Shown: positions 9,215-17,545, counted from the first letter of the stretch. The stretch is DNA of 64,000 bases from Rhodobiaceae bacterium (GCA_003330885.1 CP030277.1:2232001-2296000); one strand, 5' to 3'. Notes: generated by a model from the letters alone, not told the origin. Translations and numbers: made by a program.

Positions 9215-9247
9215 TAGAGATTATTGTCAAGTGAAGACAGGTGGAAA

Positions 9248-9682
9248 ATGAAACTGACTGCATTCACAGATTATTCGCTGCGCGCCCTGATGTTCCTTGC
9301 CGTACATCCAGACCGCCTCTGCACGACCAAAGAAATCGCAGAGACGTTTCAGATATCCCAAAACCATATGGTCAAAGTGGCCTACCAACTTTCCAAGTTG
9401 GGGTATGTCGAAACTCAAAAAGGGAAGAATGGCGGCATGAAACTGTCGCGTCCGCCAGAAGACCTAAACTTGGGCGAAGCAATTCGGGGACTGGAACCAG
9501 ACTTTCATCTCGTTGAATGCTTCAACCGGAAAGACGACAACTGCAGGATCAGCAGCGCGTGCCAGTTCAAATCGGTACTCTTTGAAGCCCAGAGCGCCTT
9601 CCTGAATGTGCTCGACGACTACACATTGGCGCAAATCACTGAAAACGAACTTGACCTGCTGGGCGCACTCGGCACCGCTTAG
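9248..9682 (+). CDS. nsrR: NO-sensing Rrf2-family repressor NsrR
   Basis: 144 residues with a winged helix-turn-helix N domain (TDYSLRALMFLA, TTKEIAETFQISQNHMVKVAYQLSKLGYV) and three cysteines at 91, 99 and 105. The expected [Fe-S] ligand cluster of NsrR has this arrangement. The holo-protein represses hmp, and nitrosylation of the cluster relieves repression. I chose the ATG at 9248, which has AGGTGG just upstream, rather than a TTG at 9224. Divergent pairing with hmp supports the assignment over the related IscR and RsrR. Confidence 0.93.
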   Translation: MKLTAFTDYSLRALMFLAVHPDRLCTTKEIAETFQISQNHMVKVAYQLSKLGYVETQKGKNGGMKLSRPPEDLNLGEAIRGLEPDFHLVECFNRKDDNCRISSACQFKSVLFEAQSAFLNVLDDYTLAQITENELDLLGALGTA

Positions 9683-9749
9683 GGACCTGACCCTCTCGCC
9701 GCTCCGAAAGGCAGCATTCCTACCTGCTCAAACGAGAAAGGCTCAATTT

Positions 9750-9789
9750 CAAACAAACGTTTGACTTAAACGATCGTTTGATTTACTCA
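9750..9789 (+). promoter_or_regulatory. Promoter with overlapping TetR-type operators
   Basis: CAAACGTTTG (9755-9764) and AAACGATCGTTT (9768-9779) are perfect palindromes sharing AAACG/CGTTT half-sites. They overlap a -35 TTGACT (9761-9766) that is spaced 17 bases from a poor -10 TACTCA (9784-9789). This layout predicts autorepression of the TetR gene and a start of transcription at about its ATG. Confidence 0.6.
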
Positions 9790-9795
9790 TAGATC

Positions 9796-10416
9796 ATGAC
9801 CAAGCCAACAAAAGAACGATTGCTCGATGCCGCCGAACGGCTCTGCGCAGCCAATGGCATCGACGGCACCTCTATTCGCGCCATCACGGACGCAGCAGGC
9901 GCCAATGTTGCAGCGGTAAACTTTCACTTTGATGGCAAGTCGGGGCTCATTCGAGAGATGTTCGCCCGGCGCCTCGTGCCGCTGGCTGAGCGACGCCTAG
10001 AACTTCTTAAAGCCCTGCAGAGCGATGAACGCACCGCAAACGCAGGCGAGCTGCTGGACGCTTTCATGACCCCTCTCTTGGAACTCATGTCAAAAGCCGA
10101 TCCGAACACCCAGGCATTCGCCAAGCTGTTCGCCCGCACCGTTGTCGAACCAACCGACGCCATCAAAGAGATTTTCGGCGGTGAGCTCACGGCCTATTCT
10201 GAGACGTTCCTCAATGCCTTTGAAAAAGCCCTCCCCCACCTCAGTCGCCTGGAACTCGTCCTGCGGCTGGACTTCGCCATCGGCGCTATCGCTCACGCAT
10301 TGAGCGATCAGACACGCCTCGCTGCGCTAGGGGCGACTCCGGACCCGAAGCGAACACATGCAAGCCTTCGAGCCTTCCTCATTGCAGGTCTCGAAGCGCC
10401 GGCTTTCAGTGAGTGA
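9796..10416 (+). CDS. TetR-family transcriptional regulator (CecR/DUF1956-like)
   Basis: 206 residues. The N-terminal TetR helix-turn-helix (KERLLDAAERL, GTSIRAITDAAGANVAAVNFHF, about residues 5-50) is typical, and the effector domain resembles the CecR (YbiH) group. No Shine-Dalgarno sequence precedes the ATG and the predicted transcription start coincides with it, so the mRNA may be leaderless. Six bases separate it from the downstream hydrolase gene, which is the likely regulated target. The ligand is unknown. Confidence 0.9.
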   Translation: MTKPTKERLLDAAERLCAANGIDGTSIRAITDAAGANVAAVNFHFDGKSGLIREMFARRLVPLAERRLELLKALQSDERTANAGELLDAFMTPLLELMSKADPNTQAFAKLFARTVVEPTDAIKEIFGGELTAYSETFLNAFEKALPHLSRLELVLRLDFAIGAIAHALSDQTRLAALGATPDPKRTHASLRAFLIAGLEAPAFSE

Positions 10417-10422
10417 CCCACC

Positions 10423-11577
10423 ATGTCCAATCGGTTTGAATTTCCCGTCGGCTACCTGCAGCTCCACGACGATGCCAACTACAATTTTCAACTGAACCGG
10501 TGGCTGACTTATTGGGACGAGGATGAAGTCCGGCGTGTCGCCGCCAACATATCCGATCTGGCAACATGGAAGTCTGAGTTGCTACAGACGGCAAAAACCT
10601 GTGAAGCCGACAACAGGGCACTCAATGCGGCTTTTTACTACCGTGCCGCCGAGTTCTTCATTGCGCCCAATGACCCAGATAAACTCATTGCCTACAACCG
10701 CTTTAGAGAATTGTTCTACAGCGAAATAGACGACCTGCCGATGACCCGCGTCGATATTCCCTACGAAGGCGCCACCCTGCCCGCTCTCATATTCCCTGCC
10801 GACGGTCCCAAGCGTGAGACAGTGTTGGTTCATGGCGGCTTTGACTCGTTCAAAGAAGAGTTCATTGAGATGGCGGCGACATTCACCCGCCAGGGCATTG
10901 AGTTCATCCTGTTTGAAGGCCCCGGGCAGGGCGAGCCTCTGATGCTGAGCCACATCTCCATGCCAAACGATTGGGAACGACCCGTCAGCGCAATCCTGGA
11001 CCACCTGCAAATCTCGTCCTGCAGCCTCATCGGCATCTCATTGGGCGGGTACCTTGCACCACGCGCCGCGGCCTTTGACAAACGCATCCAAAGAGTTGTT
11101 GCCTATGACGTGCTCGAAGATTTCCTGGGCTGCCTGTCTGCAAAGCTCGACCCCGGCGCTCAAAAGCTGCTCGGCTTCCTCATGCGTATTCGCGCGAGGA
11201 AGACGATCAACACGCTAATGTCCGGTGTGATCAAAAAGGACGAATTCGCCAGGTGGGCATTTGGCCATGGCATGCATGTGAGCGGAACAAACAAACCCTA
11301 TGACTACCTGAAATGGGTCGAGAGCTTTACGACCAAGCCATTCGCCCATCTCATCGACCAGGACTTCCTGCTCCTGGGCGGAACGGAAGACCACCTGGTC
11401 CCCCTGCCGCAATTTTTCAGTCAGGCTGGCAACCTGCCCAACGCCCGCTCACTCACAACACGTTTGTTTACTGACAAAGAACAGGCAAGCAGCCATTGCC
11501 AGGTGGGCAACCTGCAACTTGCAGCGGATTGGATCGCGAACTGGCTGGTCTTTCAGCTGGAGCATCCAGACAAGTAA
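10423..11577 (+). CDS. Alpha/beta hydrolase with N-terminal helical extension
   Basis: 384 residues. An alpha/beta-hydrolase core (about residues 110-380) carries an oxyanion-region VHGGFDSF, a nucleophile elbow GISLGG with the candidate serine, and late acid and histidine candidates (GGTEDH and SSHCQVG). About 110 residues precede the core, as in the 2,6-dihydroxypseudooxynicotine hydrolase / FrsA-like group. The substrate cannot be named. It is the second gene of the TetR transcription unit, so it is probably induced by the compound that the TetR protein senses. Confidence 0.85.
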   Translation: MSNRFEFPVGYLQLHDDANYNFQLNRWLTYWDEDEVRRVAANISDLATWKSELLQTAKTCEADNRALNAAFYYRAAEFFIAPNDPDKLIAYNRFRELFYSEIDDLPMTRVDIPYEGATLPALIFPADGPKRETVLVHGGFDSFKEEFIEMAATFTRQGIEFILFEGPGQGEPLMLSHISMPNDWERPVSAILDHLQISSCSLIGISLGGYLAPRAAAFDKRIQRVVAYDVLEDFLGCLSAKLDPGAQKLLGFLMRIRARKTINTLMSGVIKKDEFARWAFGHGMHVSGTNKPYDYLKWVESFTTKPFAHLIDQDFLLLGGTEDHLVPLPQFFSQAGNLPNARSLTTRLFTDKEQASSHCQVGNLQLAADWIANWLVFQLEHPDK

Positions 11578-11582
11578 GCTGA

Positions 11583-12677
11583 TTACTCGGCGCGTGGCGG
11601 CAACATCTCACAGACCAGGATCTTCGGGTCAAAGACGCCGCTGATCAGCATCTTGTCGCCATAGGAAGCAGCGGTGCTCGAACCCGACAGCTGGTCACCC
11701 AGATTGAGGTATACCGTGTCAGCAGTACCGCCGCCCCCTTCTCTTGGACTGAGCCGAACAACCTGGCTTGGCGAAATCTGCTTTGCGTCGGCCGCGTGAT
11801 TGATGAAATCAACAAGCTTTGGATGTGCCCCAATCAACAGCGTGCCATCAGGTGCCACGTCCACATTATCGAGGCCGGATCCGAGAGAGACAAAATCAAA
11901 AGCGGTTAGGTCGCCTGTCTCAATGTTTCGATCATAGATATTAAGTGCCATGCCGCTTGTCTCAGCTACATACACCGTCTTGCCATCTGGAGAGACATTG
12001 ACGCCATTGGCATAGCCCAGATCACCGGCCACTTCGCGTACAGACGTACCATCAAAATAGACAAGGTTCGCCTGGCTCAGGATCAGAACATCACTCAACG
12101 CGTTCCAAAACTCTGAAGCGCTGCCATGATCATTTGTCGCGTAAAAAGCGCTGTGACCAACAGGCTGCACATCATTCAATGCGAACATTCCTTGGTCTTT
12201 CACCGTTGCCCGATGAGACAGGATGCCGTCTTCCGCAACATCAAACAGCTCAACGCTATCGACATTGCCTGTATGATTGACAACGGCGAGAGTGCGCACA
12301 CCTGCCTCATCCACATAAAGACCGAGACCATGGGGTTGGAATGCCGCCGGCACATGGGCCGTAACCGGTCGCAGCGCCCAGGTCGAGGGATCGCCCTTAA
12401 GGTCGATCACGTAAATGCCGCCACGCACATTCTCTGCGCCTGCCGTGATGGCCCGACGGTCCGTCGCGGACACAAAAGCCATGCCCCGTTCATGATCAAT
12501 CACGAGATCTTCAGGCCCCGGCGGTGATGTCAGCACCGTGCATTGAGGAGAGACCTCCATGGCCGCTGTCAGCGTCGTGAGCTGACCCGCATTTGTAAAA
12601 AACCGCACGCCGATAAAGCTCAACGTGGCGATAATGATAATGACGGTTACAACGATGTTACGAGTAAGCGATGTCAT
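11583..12677 (-). CDS. Membrane-anchored paraoxonase-type lactonase/arylesterase
   Basis: 364 residues: an uncleaved-looking hydrophobic N terminus (9-28), then a six-bladed propeller. Every PON1 landmark is present: GPEDL (Glu56), QPHGLGL (His116), VVNH (His135), LND (Asn168, Asp169), FYATNDHG, ANGVNVSPDG (Asn224) and LDNVD (Asp270, Asn271). In PON1 these are the catalytic-calcium ligands and the His115/His134 dyad. The expected activity is Ca2+-dependent hydrolysis of lactones or aryl esters at the cell envelope. The gene is convergent with the alpha/beta hydrolase, and 33 bases separate it from the ABC exporter upstream in its operon. Confidence 0.9.
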   Translation of the reverse strand: MTSLTRNIVVTVIIIIATLSFIGVRFFTNAGQLTTLTAAMEVSPQCTVLTSPPGPEDLVIDHERGMAFVSATDRRAITAGAENVRGGIYVIDLKGDPSTWALRPVTAHVPAAFQPHGLGLYVDEAGVRTLAVVNHTGNVDSVELFDVAEDGILSHRATVKDQGMFALNDVQPVGHSAFYATNDHGSASEFWNALSDVLILSQANLVYFDGTSVREVAGDLGYANGVNVSPDGKTVYVAETSGMALNIYDRNIETGDLTAFDFVSLGSGLDNVDVAPDGTLLIGAHPKLVDFINHAADAKQISPSQVVRLSPREGGGGTADTVYLNLGDQLSGSSTAASYGDKMLISGVFDPKILVCEMLPPRAE

Positions 12678-12710
12678 AAATTCCCCTAAACCTGGAATGT
12701 CCCTTGGAGG

Positions 12711-14567
12711 CTAGTCATTGGCGGCAAAGGCAGGCGGCGCTGTCTCTCCGGCCGCAAGTGCCAGTGCATCGGCACTGAACTGCAAAGACGCAAGGCGGGC
12801 ATAAAGCCCTCCTTCCGCAACAAGTGCATCATGAGTGCCTTCCGCAACAATCCGTCCGTGATCCATCACAATAATACGGTCAGCTTTACGCACCGTGGCG
12901 AGACGGTGAGCGATGACGATCGTCGTACGCCCGGCCATGAGCCCTTCAAGGGCTTGCTGCACGAACTTTTCACTCTCAGCGTCAAGCGCACTCGTCGCTT
13001 CATCCAAAAGAAGTACCGGCGCGTTCCGCAAAATGGCCCGCGCAATGGCAATGCGCTGACGCTGACCGCCCGAAAGCGTCACCCCACGCTCTCCAAAAAC
13101 CGTGTCATATCCCTGCGGCAGATCGCCTAGAAACTCATCAATGTGCGCAGCTTTTGCAGCGGCGCGCACTTCTTCGTCGCTCGCATCCGGACGCCCATAG
13201 CGAATGTTCTCCCGGGCACTCATCCCAAACACAACCGTCTCCTGCGGCACCAGCGCAAAGCGGCGACGCACCTCGCTTGGGTCTCCATCTGGAAGGGCAA
13301 CACCATCAAGCTGGATACGGCCTGATTGAGGATCAAAGAACCGCAGAAGGAGTTGAAAGAGCGTACTTTTGCCAGCACCGGAGGGTCCGACAATCGCAAC
13401 CGTCTCGCCCGGGCGCACAGAGAGGGTTAAGCCATCCAACGCGGAAACATCAGGGCGGGTCGGATAGGAGAAGCCGACATTCTCAAACCGAAGATCACCC
13501 AGCGAGGGTTCTGGCAAGGCAACGGGATTGGCCGGCACTTTGATTTCCGGCTCAATATGCAAGAGCTCCATCAAGCGTTCTGTCGCGCCCGCCGCCATCT
13601 GTACATCACCCCAGACCTCAGATAGGGCGGCCATCGACATGGCTGCCATCAATGCATATAGGGTGAATTGCAGAAGCTCACCACCGGTCATCGTACCTGT
13701 GATGACTTCCTGCGCACCCACCCACAAAACACCAAAAACGCTTGAGAGTCCCAAAAACATGACCAGCGCTGTGAGCACAGACCGCGCCTGGATACGGCTG
13801 CGGGCTGCAATGAAGGAAGCCTCAACCGTCTGCGCAAAGGAAGATCGGTCAATCGCTTCATGATTAAACGCCTGCACGGTCTGCATGGCGTTCAGCGTTT
13901 CACCACCAAAGGCGCTGGTATCGGCAATACGGTCCTGACTGAGGCGCGAAAGGCGGCGCACCCAACGACCGAAAACAATCAGCGGCAGCATGATGACCGG
14001 TATCGCAAGCAACACGAGGCCGGAGAGACCAGGGCTCGTATAGGTCATCATCGTCGCGGCACCGAAAAACAGAAACATATTGCGCAGTGCAATCGATGCG
14101 CTTGAGCCAACCACTGTCTTGATCAGCGTCGTGTCCGCGGTCAGACGGGAGAGCACTTCCCCTGTTCGCATGGTTTCAAAAAAGGCCGGCGAAAGCCGCG
14201 TCACATGATCGTAAACCGCCGAACGCAGGTCAGCGACCACCCTCTCGCCAATCCAACTAACAAAATAGAAGCGCGCGGCACTCGATATGCCGAGCAGAGC
14301 CGCGACCAAAATGAGCACAAGGAAATATTGATCAATGAATTGGACATCGCCCTCACTGATCGCATCCATCACCCGCCGAGCCGCAACAGGAAAAGCCAGG
14401 GTCGACAGGGTGGCGATAACAAGCATCACGAAGGCGCCAGACAACATGCCCTTGTAGGACAGGACAAACGGGATCAGGCCCATAATAGGTCGCACAGCAC
14501 GGCTCTTCGTCCGTCGCAGGGCTTCTTCTTCGATCGCTTCCGCGACCGTGTTGGCACTCTCGCTCAT
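12711..14567 (-). CDS. MsbA-like ABC exporter, fused permease and ATPase
   Basis: 618 residues from the ATG at 14567, preferred to one 20 codons upstream because the upstream extension is not family-like. A six-helix type I exporter domain (about 45-340) is followed by an ATPase domain with Walker A GPSGAGKS, signature [10 protein letters not shown] and Walker [12 protein letters not shown]. Half-transporters of this class dimerise in the inner membrane and export lipids or hydrophobic compounds. In related genomes an ABC exporter of this kind precedes rpmE and the rcdA group, as here. The substrate is unknown. Confidence 0.92.
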   Translation of the reverse strand: MSESANTVAEAIEEEALRRTKSRAVRPIMGLIPFVLSYKGMLSGAFVMLVIATLSTLAFPVAARRVMDAISEGDVQFIDQYFLVLILVAALLGISSAARFYFVSWIGERVVADLRSAVYDHVTRLSPAFFETMRTGEVLSRLTADTTLIKTVVGSSASIALRNMFLFFGAATMMTYTSPGLSGLVLLAIPVIMLPLIVFGRWVRRLSRLSQDRIADTSAFGGETLNAMQTVQAFNHEAIDRSSFAQTVEASFIAARSRIQARSVLTALVMFLGLSSVFGVLWVGAQEVITGTMTGGELLQFTLYALMAAMSMAALSEVWGDVQMAAGATERLMELLHIEPEIKVPANPVALPEPSLGDLRFENVGFSYPTRPDVSALDGLTLSVRPGETVAIVGPSGAGKSTLFQLLLRFFDPQSGRIQLDGVALPDGDPSEVRRRFALVPQETVVFGMSARENIRYGRPDASDEEVRAAAKAAHIDEFLGDLPQGYDTVFGERGVTLSGGQRQRIAIARAILRNAPVLLLDEATSALDAESEKFVQQALEGLMAGRTTIVIAHRLATVRKADRIIVMDHGRIVAEGTHDALVAEGGLYARLASLQFSADALALAAGETAPPAFAAND

Positions 14568-14880
14568 ATATGTCCGGCTTTGGCTGGCTTGTGGTCGACC
14601 CAAAAGGGTAAGGAGGAGATATAGCAACAGCGCCTGGTAGAAACTAGGGCCAGGCTGCTTGAATCCCGCTGAATCCCACCCTGACTACCTGCGCGAAAGG
14701 CCACAGAAGACCAACCAGCCCCATTCCTTCTTCAGGACCCCGATCAGAGCTCAGCGAGAGGGTCCACCAGGGCCTTGCAATAGGCTGAAAGCTCCGCTAT
14801 ACACCCGCTTTCCCGGGCGCTTTGCGCGCCTGAACGGGCGGATTTGGCCGCCTGACACTTCTTTTGAGCGAGCAAGCGTT
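14568..14880. other. Intergenic region between ABC exporter and rpmE
   Basis: 313 bases between divergent genes. It must carry both promoters. I see an AAGGAGGAGA stretch on the plus strand (14618-14627) and a CCCGGGCG/CGGGCGG GC-rich zone just before rpmE (14815-14850), but no convincing promoter, coding region or RNA gene. Confidence 0.5.
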
Positions 14881-15102
14881 ATGAAAAAGGACACCCATCC
14901 TGACTACCACATGATCACCGTGGCAATGACGGACGGCACCACCTATCAGACTCGGTCCACATATGGCGCCGAAGGGGACACGCTGACGCTGGATATCGAT
15001 CCAACGACACACCCAGCCTGGACAGGTGGCACAGGCGCATTGCTCGACCGCGGTGGTCGCGTGAGCCGGTTTAAGAAAAAATACGACGGTCTCGGCGTCT
15101 AA
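14881..15102 (+). CDS. rpmE: 50S ribosomal protein L31, zinc-free type
   Basis: 73 residues starting [10 protein letters not shown], with the family core [27 protein letters not shown]. The cysteines that form the zinc ribbon in C+ L31 proteins are absent, for example a Tyr in RSTY where C+ forms have Cys. This is therefore the zinc-independent form. The true start is the ATG at 14881 because the preceding in-frame codons do not resemble the family. A perfect terminator follows 42 bases after the stop codon. Confidence 0.95.
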   Translation: MKKDTHPDYHMITVAMTDGTTYQTRSTYGAEGDTLTLDIDPTTHPAWTGGTGALLDRGGRVSRFKKKYDGLGV

Positions 15103-15144
15103 GCCCAGACGGCTTCCGGAGGTTCTACCTCCGACACACCAACA

Positions 15145-15172
15145 AAAAAGCCCCGGCATGCCGGGGCTTTTT
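15145..15172. terminator. Bidirectional terminator between rpmE and rcdA
   Basis: Perfect 14-base-arm palindrome (AAAAAGCCCCGGCA and complement) with A-run and T-run ends. It can terminate rpmE on the plus strand and rcdA on the minus strand. Confidence 0.92.
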
Positions 15173-15195
15173 GCTGTTTGGAACGCCAAACAATG

Positions 15196-15735
15196 TCAGT
15201 GCCGAGTTGGCCGGCTGCCGAGCGCTTCCTGGAAAAAGGCTTCTGCCCTCTCCCGCTGTTCAGCAAGGCTCGAGTGGTCAACCTCTTCACCTGTACGCAT
15301 CTGGGCATCCAACCGGTCGATCCGACGATAGATATTCTCAGAGCGCACAATCAATTCTTTCAGCGCATCGGGTAGAAGATCCGTCCCATTAAGCTTCTTT
15401 GCCCGCCCGAGCTCACGTCCGCCCAGCGCATATTTATCTGACAGCGCATCGTTTTCAGTCATGTCGCCTTCGTTGACCGCCTTCTGAACCAAAAGCCACG
15501 CGGCAACCTGCATCAATCGTGTCGTCAGGCGCATGCTTTCAGTGGCATAGGCCAGAGCTGTGGCCCTGGGAAGGTCCTTCGCTTGGTCCCGACCAGGACC
15601 ATCAAGATAGGTCGCTGCCTCTTCCACAAGCGCCATGCCTTCACGATAGGTCCGCTGAAAGAGCTGCGACCCGCCAAAAGGCGACCGACCATCTCCGTTT
15701 TCACCACCACCGCTTGTTTTGTTGCCGAAACTCAT
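15196..15735 (-). CDS. rcdA: RcdA-like protein (DUF1465), cell-cycle proteolysis adaptor
   Basis: 179 residues of the DUF1465 family, to which Caulobacter RcdA belongs. RcdA is a three-helix-bundle dimer that works with CpdR and PopA to deliver CtrA and other substrates to ClpXP during the cell cycle. Conserved stretches are FQRTYREGMALVEEAATYLDG and ESMRLTTRLMQVAAWLLVQKAV. The ATG at 15735 is preferred over a GTG four codons upstream. An intergenic gap of nearly 480 bases with unusual structures precedes it, and DUF1192 and trcR lie nearby. Confidence 0.88.
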   Translation of the reverse strand: MSFGNKTSGGGENGDGRSPFGGSQLFQRTYREGMALVEEAATYLDGPGRDQAKDLPRATALAYATESMRLTTRLMQVAAWLLVQKAVNEGDMTENDALSDKYALGGRELGRAKKLNGTDLLPDALKELIVRSENIYRRIDRLDAQMRTGEEVDHSSLAEQRERAEAFFQEALGSRPTRH

Positions 15736-15859
15736 AAGACCACTCACTGTTAATCATGTTGCCGACGCCCATGAGCAAGCAGACACCAGCACGTAGCCAG
15801 CGACCGTACCAACCAAGGACGCGTTGCGCTTCAACTATCAACAAGCATGCCATCCGGTT

Positions 15860-15882
15860 TTGTCTCAAATTGAGACAAAAAG
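15860..15882. promoter_or_regulatory. 23-bp perfect palindrome upstream of rcdA
   Basis: Arms TTTTGTCTCAA and its exact complement around a single central A (15871), about 125 bases upstream of the rcdA start. No U-run follows the minus-strand hairpin and the plus-strand one has only its own A/T ends, so an operator is likelier than a terminator. The regulator is unknown. Confidence 0.55.
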
Positions 15883-15981
15883 TCGGGCGTCAAAACCCTG
15901 CCAGGGTTGATCAAATTGGATTTGAACTAGATGTAGTGGGGGAGTCGCTGAAAGGCGGAACGTGTAGTTGGAGCACCACAC

Positions 15982-16011
15982 AAAAAATGAGCCACAGTTG
16001 CCTGCGGCTCA
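15982..16011 (-). terminator. Intrinsic terminator with GNRA loop
   Basis: As minus-strand RNA, arms TGAGCCGCAG and CTGTGGCTCA (one G-U pair) close a GCAA tetraloop and six Us follow (bases 15987-15982). It ends either the candidate small RNA or the DUF1192 transcript. Confidence 0.88.
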
Positions 16012-16081
16012 AGTTCTAACAGGGAGGCGTCAAACAGAGTGGATAGGAGCCACTCAAATCCAGATGACTGGATTACGCCTC
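15982..16081 (-). ncRNA. Candidate structured small RNA
   Basis: On the minus strand a perfectly paired three-way junction is followed by a strong intrinsic terminator. P1 pairs GAGGCGT (16081-16075) with ACGCCTC (16030-16024). P2 pairs AATCCAG (16074-16068) with CTGGATT (16063-16057) across a TCAT loop. P3 pairs GAGTGG (16055-16050) with CCACTC (16042-16037) across a CTCCTAT loop. All 20 base pairs are canonical. The P3 loop holds CTCCT, the complement of a Shine-Dalgarno AGGAG, as in C-rich loops of alphaproteobacterial sRNAs. I found no convincing promoter, so it might instead be a processed 3' UTR of the DUF1192 transcript. The family is not recognised. Confidence 0.6.
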
Positions 16082-16186
16082 TAAACAATACATAAGGACT
16101 GGCTAACAAATAGTTAAAATTGAGCGAGAGCGCAGTCACAAGACCTAAAATAGCCGCTCTATACTTGATCAGAATCAAAAGAACTC

Positions 16187-16210
16187 ATTTGTTACAAGGA
16201 CTTAACAAAT
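16187..16210. other. AT-rich inverted repeat downstream of the DUF1192 gene
   Basis: Perfect 8-base arms ATTTGTTA (16187-16194) and TAACAAAT (16203-16210) with an 8-base spacer. It begins 16 bases after the DUF1192 stop. No U-run follows, so an mRNA-end structure or operator is possible. Confidence 0.45.
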
Positions 16211-16225
16211 CCCTTGGCAGAATCA

Positions 16226-16423
16226 TCATTTTCGAAAAACTGCCTCAGCTTCACTCAAACTGCCCTGCTTTGAGGCGATCATGGCTTCGGAACGCGCAAT
16301 TTCGTCCGTAAGCAAAGTGATTCGTTCTTTGAGCTCATCGACACCCAGAAGAGAAATATCCTCTTTCGCCAGCACCTGAAGGCTGTCAGGCACGCGTTTG
16401 GGCTCCAAGTCTTCTTTGTCCAT
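16226..16423 (-). CDS. DUF1192 family protein
   Basis: 65 residues starting MDKEDLEPKRV, with the DUF1192 core SLLGVDELKERITLLTDEIARSE, a short coiled coil. The ATG at 16423 has GAGGAG seven bases upstream, and in-frame codons further up are not family-like. DUF1192 genes are small, of unknown function, and commonly sit between rcdA (DUF1465) and a quinone oxidoreductase in alphaproteobacteria, exactly as here. Confidence 0.88.
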   Translation of the reverse strand: MDKEDLEPKRVPDSLQVLAKEDISLLGVDELKERITLLTDEIARSEAMIASKQGSLSEAEAVFRK

Positions 16424-16543
16424 GCGCCCTCTCCTCATCGTTGGATCGTGATCCGCTGCCCTGTTGCGCGAACCGCCCAATCATTGAATGGTGAGCCACT
16501 TTGCCATTTCATATCCTCACCTCAAAGACAAAGAGTGTTCTGA

Positions 16544-17545
16544 ATGTCCTCAAATCTGCCGACCAATATGACCGCCATCAAAATTCCAGAGCCCGGCGGA
16601 CCGGAAGTCCTCACCCCAACCGAAGTGCCGCTGCCAACACCAGGACACGGCGAAATTCTGGTGAGGATTGCAGCCGCAGGTGTGAACCGCGGGGACCTTG
16701 TGCAGCGCATCGGCCTCTACCCTGCCCCGAAAGGCGTCACAGATACGCCGGGCCTGGAGTTTGCGGGAGAGGTTGTCGCGCTGGGCACCGGCACATCCCG
16801 CTGGTCCCTCGGCGACAATGTCTGTGCCCTGGTTGCCGGTGGCGGTTATGCCGAGTATGCCATCGTTCACGAAACCCATGCCCTGCCTATCCCAGATGGC
16901 TACTCAATGGTGGAAGCTGCTGCGTTGCCAGAAACCATCATGACGGTCTGGACCAATGTCTTTGATCGCGGCCGATTGCAGCCCGGCGAAACACTTCTGA
17001 TCCATGGCGGCACCAGTGGCATTGGCACCACCGCCATTCAGATGGCTGTTGCCTGGGGCGCGAAGGTCTTTGCCACAGCCGGGTCAGACGAAAAAGCCCG
17101 CAAATGTGAAGAGCTGGGCGCCCGGCGCGGCATCAATTATCGCGCAGAAGATTTTGTCATGGTGATGGATGAAGCAACCAGCGGCCAGGGGGCCGACGTG
17201 ATCTTTGACATGGTCGGCGGCGATTACATCCAGCGCAACATTACCTGCGCAGCGCGCGGTGGTCGGATCGTCAACATCGCCTATCAGCAGGGCTCGGTGG
17301 CAGAGGTGAACTTTCTGCCCTTGATGTTGAAACAAGTGACCCTCACCGGCTCTACCTTGCGCGCACGACCGCTGGAGGAGAAAACCGTCCTCACAGAGAC
17401 AGTCCTCCGAGAAGTATGGCCCTGGATCGCCGCAGGCCGCCTGAAGCCCATCGTGGACAGCACGTTCCCGCTCAGAGACGCAAAAGCAGCCCATGAGCGC
17501 ATGGAAAAGGGCGGGCATATTGGAAAAATCATCCTGACTGTTTAA
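16544..17545 (+). CDS. NAD(P)H quinone oxidoreductase, zeta-crystallin type
   Basis: 333 residues of the zinc-free medium-chain dehydrogenase family. A GroES-like N domain (GVNRGDLVQRIGLYP) is followed by a Rossmann domain with GGTSGIGTTAIQMA near residue 150. Members reduce quinones with NADPH in the cytoplasm. The start could also be the ATG at 16568 (MTAIKIPEPGG), which fits many homologs. The first ATG is kept because neither has a clear SD. It is divergent from DUF1192 and 129 bases upstream of trcR. Confidence 0.9.
   Translation: MSSNLPTNMTAIKIPEPGGPEVLTPTEVPLPTPGHGEILVRIAAAGVNRGDLVQRIGLYPAPKGVTDTPGLEFAGEVVALGTGTSRWSLGDNVCALVAGGGYAEYAIVHETHALPIPDGYSMVEAAALPETIMTVWTNVFDRGRLQPGETLLIHGGTSGIGTTAIQMAVAWGAKVFATAGSDEKARKCEELGARRGINYRAEDFVMVMDEATSGQGADVIFDMVGGDYIQRNITCAARGGRIVNIAYQQGSVAEVNFLPLMLKQVTLTGSTLRARPLEEKTVLTETVLREVWPWIAAGRLKPIVDSTFPLRDAKAAHERMEKGGHIGKIILTV

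Noticed and set aside
16024-16081. tRNA or known riboswitch at the three-way junction
   Set aside because: It has three arms instead of four, no T-loop consensus, and no purine, TPP or other riboswitch core that I can recognise.
15927-16178. 83-codon minus-strand frame with hydrophobic N terminus
   Set aside because: It starts with TTG without a good SD, its middle is a perfect three-way junction and terminator, and it does not resemble any protein I know. RNA or non-coding is the simpler reading.
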